The notes beneath the pieces are model-generated. The model saw nothing but the letters and a program-made list of their open reading frames with translations. It did not search any database and was not told the origin of the DNA. Below are positions 57,918-64,000 of a stretch of 64,000 nucleotides of DNA, piece after piece (position 1 is the first letter of the stretch; each line of letters starts with the position of its first letter). Origin of the DNA: Mrakia gelida (taxonomy: Eukaryota; Basidiomycota; Tremellomycetes; Cystofilobasidiales; Mrakiaceae); the NCBI GenBank assembly GCA_024345305.1, contig BRON01000002.1:620001-684000 (forward strand), in the 5' to 3' direction. The translations under genes and the position numbers were made by a program.

Positions 57918-60895
57918 ATGTCCTCCTCTTCCCTCCTCGCTCACTTGAGCTCCCACTCCCTGGCTCCAGCCTCTCACGCTCTCTCGGTCCTCCCTCAGAC
58001 GGTCTCGCTCCTCTCTCTGCACTCTCCCTTCAGTCCCGCCAACTCTTCCTCGCCTCTCTCTCCTTCCCACCTCGCTTTCGTCAAGACCGTCGACGCCTAC
58101 GTTCTCGGCAAGGACGTCGAAGGAAGACTCGTAGGATGGACTCTCGCTCAGATCATCGTGGAGCAAGGAGGAGCCGATATCTTGGAGTCTTGGGGAAGGA
58201 GTTGGGTCGTTGGCTTGATGCCTCTCGTTGGAGTGAGCTCGTTTCTTTCGCCGTTCCTTTCTCGTAGAGCTCAAGAACTGACTCCACCTTTCTTTTTCTG
58301 GTATAGAAAACCCTCGCCTCCCCTCTTCAAGGACCTCTGATCAACTTGCTCTCTACCATCTTCGTCACCTCGCCTTGCCTTCCTCCTTTCCATCGAGAAA
58401 CCACCGTCCCCTACCTCCAGAAGTTCGCTCTCGGACTCGTCGCTTGGGCCGGAAGGAACGAGTCTCTTGTCCGTATACACCCATACCTCCTCCTTTGTCC
58501 CTACAGACCGTCGAGCTGACTTTCGCCCCCTTTTCTCGTGCCTCTAGAGCTCCATCCTCCCTCTCCTCTCCACCCTCATCGTCCTCCATCCTCCCTCCCT
58601 CCGACCTCTTCAACCCACCCTCCTCTCCCTTGCACTCACCAATCTCCTCCTTCCCGCCCACCACGCCGCCTCAGCCAAGATCTACTCGGTCTTGCACCTT
58701 CTCCCAGGAAAGACCGCTTCCCCTCAAGCCTACCTCTCGGACGTCAACGCTGCCCTCTCGTCCGCGAGCGACGCCGTTTCTGCGGTTGTTTCGAAGGTGT
58801 TCGAGGAGGAGGGAGCCATCGATGGAGCTGTGGAAGAGGGAGCGAAGGGTGGGATTAAGTGGAAGGGTTGGGAGGGGAAGGAAGGGGAGCTGAAGAGGGA
58901 TAGGGATGGGTTGAGGAGGATGGCGAGAGGTGTCGAGAGGTTGAGAGGGTTGGTCGGTGTTGTGGCTGCTATGCTGAGGGTGAAGACCGAGAGGCCTGTA
59001 CCCGTGCCTATTGGGAGTGTGTTGGCTCTAGGTTTGAGGTTGTTCAGGTTGACGAGCGATGGACAGGTGAGTTTGAACGCGTTTCATTTTTCGTTCGATT
59101 CGTTCTCGCGACTCTCGAGCTGACTTGTTTCCTTTTCCCGTTACCAGACCGTCGACCACGCTGATCCCGCTGAGCTCGCTCTCGCACAGACTCTCTTGCC
59201 TGAGATGTACATGCTCGGATGTGCGATTGTCGGACAGCTCGTTCTTTGGTGCGTTCGAGTCGAGACGCGTCTTCGCTCCTTACCCCTCTCACCTTCCTGC
59301 GCTCGACTCGAGCTGACTTCTTAACTTTCGTTCGGCGCTACAGCGTCAAGCAGAGCCTCCTCCCTCATCAAACCCAGATCTCCTCGTACCTGATCTTCCT
59401 CCTCGAGCAGTCGACTGGCCAGCCGTGCGTTTCTTTCCATCTTTCCTCTTCTTCCCTCTGCGTCGTCCCATCTTCTCACTCCCCACACATTCCCCTTCCT
59501 AACCTCCTTTCTCATTTTTTACCCTCTCACAGCACCCTCCACCTCACCCTCCTCAGAACCCTCTCCCTCCTCACCACCCATCTCCCACCCTCCCCTGCGC
59601 CCTCCTCCGCCTCCCTCCTCTCCCGAACCCTCAAACTCACCCTCTCCAACCTCTCTCCCCTCCTCAACGAGCGTCCCGCCTCCACCTCCGTCGCGTCAAC
59701 CGCCTCTCGTTCCCTCGGAAAGGGAAAGAAGAGATCGGCGACGGGAGCCGAATCGTTGCTCACCCTTGAGAACACCACTCCTCCCCTCACCTCGGTTCAG
59801 ATCGCGGTGGTGTTGGCGAGTCTGGACGTGATAGAGGGAGCGATGGATTGCGTGGCGCTGGGGGCGAGCTTGAGGACGATGGCCGTCAGGGTGTTGGTTG
59901 GATTGCAGTTGGGTTTGCCTTCGAGGAAGGCGGCGGGAACGGGTGCGGGTGGGTTGGAGGAGGTTGGAAGGAAGGTCGAGGCGGTGTTGGTGAAGGGATT
60001 GGTGGGTGGAGGTGGAAGTGGTGGAGGAACGATCGGCGGGGAGGCTGGCTGGGTTGTTGGTGGGTTGATTAAGGGTGGTGCGAAGGTGAGTCTTTTCCTC
60101 TCTCGTCATCTCGTTCTCAAACATCCCTCTGTGTCGCTCGAGGTTTTCCTCGTATAAATCGCACACTGGCTGGGAGTGGAAGCTCGCTGCTTGTCTCGTT
60201 CTTCTCTCTCACTCTCGTTCGAACGCGTCCTGACCTCCCTCCTTCCCTCCCACCACCTCCCCCAGTCCACCTCCCCAATCCTCCTCTCCCTCCTCCTCCA
60301 CCCCCTCCTCCCCTCCCTCCCTCGACCTCTCCCTTCAGCCTCCTCCCTCCTCTTCTACCAACCCGAAGGAAAGGACGAACGTCTCGCGCGACAGGAACTC
60401 GGTTTCGACACCGACGAATCCCTCGCTGCTTCCCTCCTCGCTTCGTCCATGAACGGAGCTCCTACCGAGGCGGAGGAGGAACGAATGGAAGTCGAAGGAG
60501 AGATCCTTCCTCCTCCTACGCCCTCCGTCGAGGAGAAGTCGGCCTCGATCTTGTCGGGAGGGATGTTCGACCTTCCTGCTTTGGCTCCGACTCCCGCCCC
60601 CCTCGCCGTCGCTCCTACCCCTGCGCCCGTCGCTGAGGTCGTTGCTCCCATCGTAGAGTCCTCCGCCATGGCCATCGAATCCACTCCCTCCGTCGCTGCT
60701 CTCGTCGAGCCCACGGTCGCTTCAACCTCGTCGTCGTCCATCGTCGAGTCCGTCAAATCCACCATCGTCGAAGGAGCCAAGAGCGCGTCCAAGCTCTGGG
60801 AGGACGTCAGTAAACCTGAGGAGGAGGACAGCGATGGGGAGATTCCGGAGATTGATATGGGTGGGGATTCGAGTGACGAGGAGGACGATGAGTAG
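57918..60895 (+). CDS. Pre-60S ribosome biogenesis factor Rix1/PELP1 family
   Basis: Seven exons (57918-58232, 58307-58468, 58548-59066, 59148-59248, 59344-59424, 59533-60085, 60266-60895) sum to 786 residues. The helical-repeat N-terminal half has the Rix1/PELP1 look: GWTLAQIIVEQGGADILESW, KFALGLVAWAGRN, LLSLALTNLLLPAHHAASAK. It is followed by more alpha-solenoid, an Ala/Pro/Val-rich segment and a strongly acidic tail (EEEDSDGEIPEIDMGGDS). Rix1 works in the nucleolus and nucleoplasm with Ipi1/Ipi3 and the Rea1 ATPase in ITS2 processing and late 60S maturation. Assignment rests on overall pattern rather than a single motif. Confidence 0.75.
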
Positions 60896-62206
60896 ATGAA
60901 GAGGAGGACGCGTCGAGGTCGAGGAGTCTTTTGGTTTGAGTTTCGAGTCGAGCGCGGAGGGTTCAAGTAGAGTAGATTTTTGAAGCTCAGGGACGGCGAG
61001 ATGAAGTATTTCGTCTTGCCGCAGACCGCAAGGGGGAGGCCGGAGTCAAATTTCTGACGAGGGGTGGGACAAGAGGGTGTCCAGAGCGAGCTTGCGAAGC
61101 GAAGCTTCTCGATGCGATTTCTCCCTCCCTTCTTCCTCGACGAGGCTCATCTTCTCGGGATATGCTCCCGAGGACTGCCTGCTTCCATCCCCCTACTTTT
61201 CAGCTCGCGTCGCGAGGATTCCTCCTTCACGACCTCGTCGTGAAGATGACTAATTGCAACGAGAGCGTGCAATACTGCAGGAGGGACACAGGGGTTTGTT
61301 TGTTTTTGGGACACCCTCTTGTCCCATCCCTCAGTCGAGATTTGATCCCGGCCTCCCCCTTGCAGACCGTATTCCGTGGTGCGAGCGAGTGACAGCCATC
61401 TAGAAGACGAGAGAAGACGCGTCAAAGAAGAGCGAGCCAGCCCTTTCAGACCTCGACGGAGGCCGTTCGTTTCCAAGAAGAGATCAAGTAGGATTTAGAG
61501 TACGGTAGCGAAACGAAAGGACCAAAAAGACGAAGAAAGCGAGAGCCAGCCAAGGAAGGAGTCCATGACGATAGCTAAACGAGTGGGAGGTGGTGTGAGA
61601 CGCGAACTGAGAGCAAGAGAACGAGAGGGTGTGTATGCGTGCGACGAGGAGGGTGTTTCTAGGAGTTAAACTTGTCTAGGAGGGGGTATGTATAGGGTGA
61701 GAGGGGAAGGTTCGAGCGAGAGTGGGTTGGACAGATTTCGGAAGCGAAGAGAAGGACGGAGGAGAAGAGGAACCAGAGCTAGAGGGCGGAGATGAAGAGG
61801 CAAAACGAAGGGTTCGAGGAGGGCGGCGCCGTGGAACGGGGAAGGCGGGATACAAATGAAACGAGATGGGGCGAAGAAGAAGGGAATTACTAAAGCGAGA
61901 GAGTCTGTAAGGTATACAACGAGACGCGAGAGAGAGAGAGGAAAGGAACCGAGGGGCTAACGAGGAGAAAGGGAGGAGAGAGGGAGGAGAGGAGGGGAGG
62001 CTTGATCGGAACTGGAATGAAAAGCGATCGTCGTCGCATTCACCGAAGCTTGAGACCGTCCATGAAGCGATTCGTTGGAGAAAGACTGAGCTGAGCCCTC
62101 TGTTTCCCTCCTTCGACAAACTCCGCTCTGCCACCGACACCCACCCTCGAGGAACAGGGTTGGTCCTTCCCTCCTCCCTCCCTTTTTTTTTTTTGAACGC
62201 TTCCCT
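60896..62206. other. Intergenic region with inverted repeat
   Basis: 1.3 kb between the Rix1 stop and the stop of the Zn2Cys6 gene. It contains a 60-bp inverted repeat (listed separately), GA-rich sequence, and a 12-T run at 62183-62194 just downstream of the Zn2Cys6 stop. No protein gene is convincing. Confidence 0.45.
61021..61368. repeat. Inverted repeat with about 60-bp arms
   Basis: The arm 61021-61082 and the reverse complement of 61309-61368 share GCAAGGGGGAGGCCGG and GGGACAAGAGGGTGTCC with a few differences between. Each arm contains a GATCAAATC or GTCAAATTT stretch resembling the T-loop/B-box of tRNA-type promoters. The 226-bp spacer itself has several small perfect hairpins (for example CTCGGGATATGCTCCCGAG). 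Confidence 0.65.
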
Positions 62207-64000
62207 TCACGGTCCCTCAACGCCCACCATCTCCTCTTCCCTTCCCTCTTCGACTTCCTTCTCCTCCTCGACTGCAGTAGCAGGGACGACGACGACCACC
62301 TCGGCGGCGGAAGGAGATCCCTCCTGAACTGCGTCGGCACCGAGGGAGAGGGAGGGAGGAGAAAGGGAGGAGGAGGGCGAGGAGTCCTTCTTCGGTTCGA
62401 CGTCCACCACTCCCAACGGGCTCTTCGCTTTCGGACTCCTCTTGTAGACTTCGGGAGTCGGAAGATCTCCTCGAGGACTGGGAGGAGGATCGCTCATCCC
62501 ATCCTCGACTCGGTGAGTTCGGAAGGGAAGGTGGACGAGGGAGGGAGGAGGTCCTTGTCGACCGACTCGAGGGACGGGCTGAGGAGGTCGCTCGAGGTTG
62601 AACGATTGCGACGATGGAGGAGAGTTGAAGAGCGCTGGCTGGTGGTGGGGTGGAGGGTAGTGGGGATGAGGAGGAGGAGGGTAGCTTGAACGGTAGCCGT
62701 TGTGGTGCTGAGGAGGAAGATGGGCGCCGGAGGGCTGAGGGTGGGGAGGTTGAGGTTGGTGGTACGGTCGGTGGGCAGCCTCCCGCTCGTGGAAAGGATG
62801 GTAAGCTACTGGAGCTTGAAGAGGAAATGGAGAGCGAGGTCGGTAGGCTGGGTAGGCGTCTGCCAAAAAGGGAGAGGAAGGAAGCAAAGGTCAGTCAAAG
62901 TTCCCTTAGCTCGCGTCTCTCAAAGGGAGGAGGGAAGGACAGCCCGAGCCGAACGAGAAGATGTCACTCACAGTGCTGCTGCTGATCTCTCCTCTCGATC
63001 TCCTCCTTCTCCTCAGCATGCCACCCTCGAATACCCATCTCCTCGTGGTCCTCCATCCCATCGTTCTCTCGATCCACCACCATCACTCCTCCATGGTCAA
63101 CGGGATCGACGTTTTGGTAGACGAGTCCCGAAGGCCTGCGAATCCCGTAGGGCTGGTGGAGCATCGGGAATCCGGAGGACGACGAGGAGGAGGTCGAAGA
63201 ACGAGAGTGTTGAATCGACGAGGCGTAGGAGGAGTCCTCGGAGGGTTTTCGAGACTTTGACGCCTCGTCGTCGGGAGAGTGGACTGATCGGAAGACGAGG
63301 GAGATCGCGAGGTCAGTTCGGTCGTACATCCCCTCTCTTACTCCTCTCGACCCATGAAGCAGAAGAAGAAGAAGCAGATACTGACCAAGTCCTCCTCTCA
63401 ATCCAGCCCTTCGACTCATTGCGGCCGACGAACTTGACGCGTTCGACTCAAGGACGAGTCCTCCTCCTCCTCGTCCTCCCTCGACGAACCCAGCAGTAGC
63501 GGTCATCAACGGCTTTACCACCTCTCCTCCAGACGGACCCGATCCCGACGTCCTCCCAGCTCTCACTCTCGAACGAGGCATGCCCTTCTTGGGTTTTCGA
63601 TCCGAATCTCGACACTCCTCAGCGAACTTGGGTCCTCGCTTGGTGCATCGCGCGCACGGTCGTTGTTCGTCGCAGGGCTCTGTAGGGAGGAAGCGAAACC
63701 AAACAAAGATGAGGTCAGTACGAAGTTTGCATTGGACTGCTAGTGAACAGGAGTGACGAACTGTGGACTGGAGAGGGGAGGGAGGAAGAGCGAGGAGGGA
63801 AGTCAGTTTTCGTGGCGTCTCGTTCTCGAGACTTTTTGGAAGAGAAGACGAAGGGAAGGGAAGACTCACGTTTCTGACACGTTGTGCACGCGTTCTGTTT
63901 TCGATTGTAGCAGGAGACAGAAGAAGGGAGAAGGAGAAAGGGATCTCGGTCAGTTCGAACTTTCCCTCGGTCGAGCAGGTCGAGACGTCGAAAAGAAGGA
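62207..64000 (-). CDS. Zn2Cys6 (GAL4-type) transcription factor, 5' end off window
   Basis: Visible exons from the right: 63894-63870, a 6-nt microexon 63767-63762, 63679-63386, 63283-62972, 62859-62207. Joined through the microexon they read NACTTCQKLHKPCDEQRPC then ARCTKRGPKFAEEC, that is C-x2-C-x6-C-x5-C-x2-C-x10-C, the zinc binuclear cluster of fungal regulators. Basic residues follow (RKPKKGMPRSRVRAG). The rest is disordered: Ser-rich, a His/Pro/Tyr-rich region (HQPQPPHPQPSG) and an acidic Val-rich tail. No fungal-specific regulator domain is seen in this part. The cluster sits close to what must be the N-terminal or middle part; the start is beyond the right edge. Confidence 0.82.

Noticed and set aside
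61021..61082. Arm of the inverted repeat as a tRNA gene
   Set aside because: Only the T-arm-like part resembles a tRNA; no acceptor, D- or anticodon stem can be drawn around it.
1..64000. CRISPR arrays, operons, insertion sequences or prophage
   Set aside because: None seen: the spliced genes and the single intron-containing tRNA mark this as eukaryotic nuclear DNA, and no regular spacer-repeat array is present.

Overview
The window is nuclear DNA of a fungus, most likely a basidiomycete. Genes lie on both strands about one every 2.5-3 kb. Most are cut by many short introns (about 50-110 nt) that usually end in a CTGAC-type branch point plus a pyrimidine-rich AG. The gene set fits this: a CAP59-type mannosyltransferase, Snf5, CENP-C with a cupin domain, Rix1, Sec10 and a Zn2Cys6 factor. 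Codons and introns are GC-rich. I cannot place the organism below the phylum with confidence; a yeast-like Pucciniomycotina or Ustilaginomycotina is my guess.

Layout. 0-4 kb, minus strand: an ADIP-domain coiled-coil protein running off the left edge, an intergenic stretch with a tRNA-Pro fragment and a repeat, and the CSTF-64/Rna15 mRNA 3'-end factor. 4-17 kb, plus strand: CAP59-type mannosyltransferase, serine carboxypeptidase, a GTPBP1/2-like protein without a GTPase domain, and a GH5 glycosidase with 21 coding exons. 17-23 kb: dynactin p62 (minus) and a sucrose/alpha-glucoside transporter (plus), divergent. 23-29 kb: a repeat-rich segment with an intron-containing tRNA-Pro, two small spliced loci and a coiled-coil membrane protein. 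29-41 kb: a polytopic membrane protein, the COMPASS subunit Swd1/RbBP5, an F-box-like protein and a polyQ-rich Snf5. 42-49 kb: an unrecognised small spliced gene, CENP-C and the mitochondrial tRNA 2-thiouridylase. 49-64 kb: two Ser-rich proteins (one membrane-anchored, possibly one gene), exocyst Sec10, ribosome-biogenesis factor Rix1/PELP1, an inverted repeat, and a Zn2Cys6 regulator leaving the right edge.

No metabolic cluster or single pathway is visible; this looks like ordinary housekeeping chromosome. Five start-to-start gaps of 139-285 bp suggest shared bidirectional promoters (CSTF64/CAP59, dynactin/transporter, Swd1/F-box, CENP-C/thiouridylase, Sec10/Rix1). The less ordinary signals are in intron structure and intergenic space: a large class of GTTCGT 5' splice sites, an ACGCGT motif concentrated in introns, microexons down to 6 nt, a repeat tied to tRNA-Pro sequences with two complementary broken tRNA-Pro copies 28 kb apart, an inverted repeat with Pol III B-box-like arms, and an in-frame TAG created at a splice junction of the GH5 gene.

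All gene models come from reading splice signals and reading frames by eye. For most genes I checked that exon lengths sum to whole codons; where a join does not close I say so.
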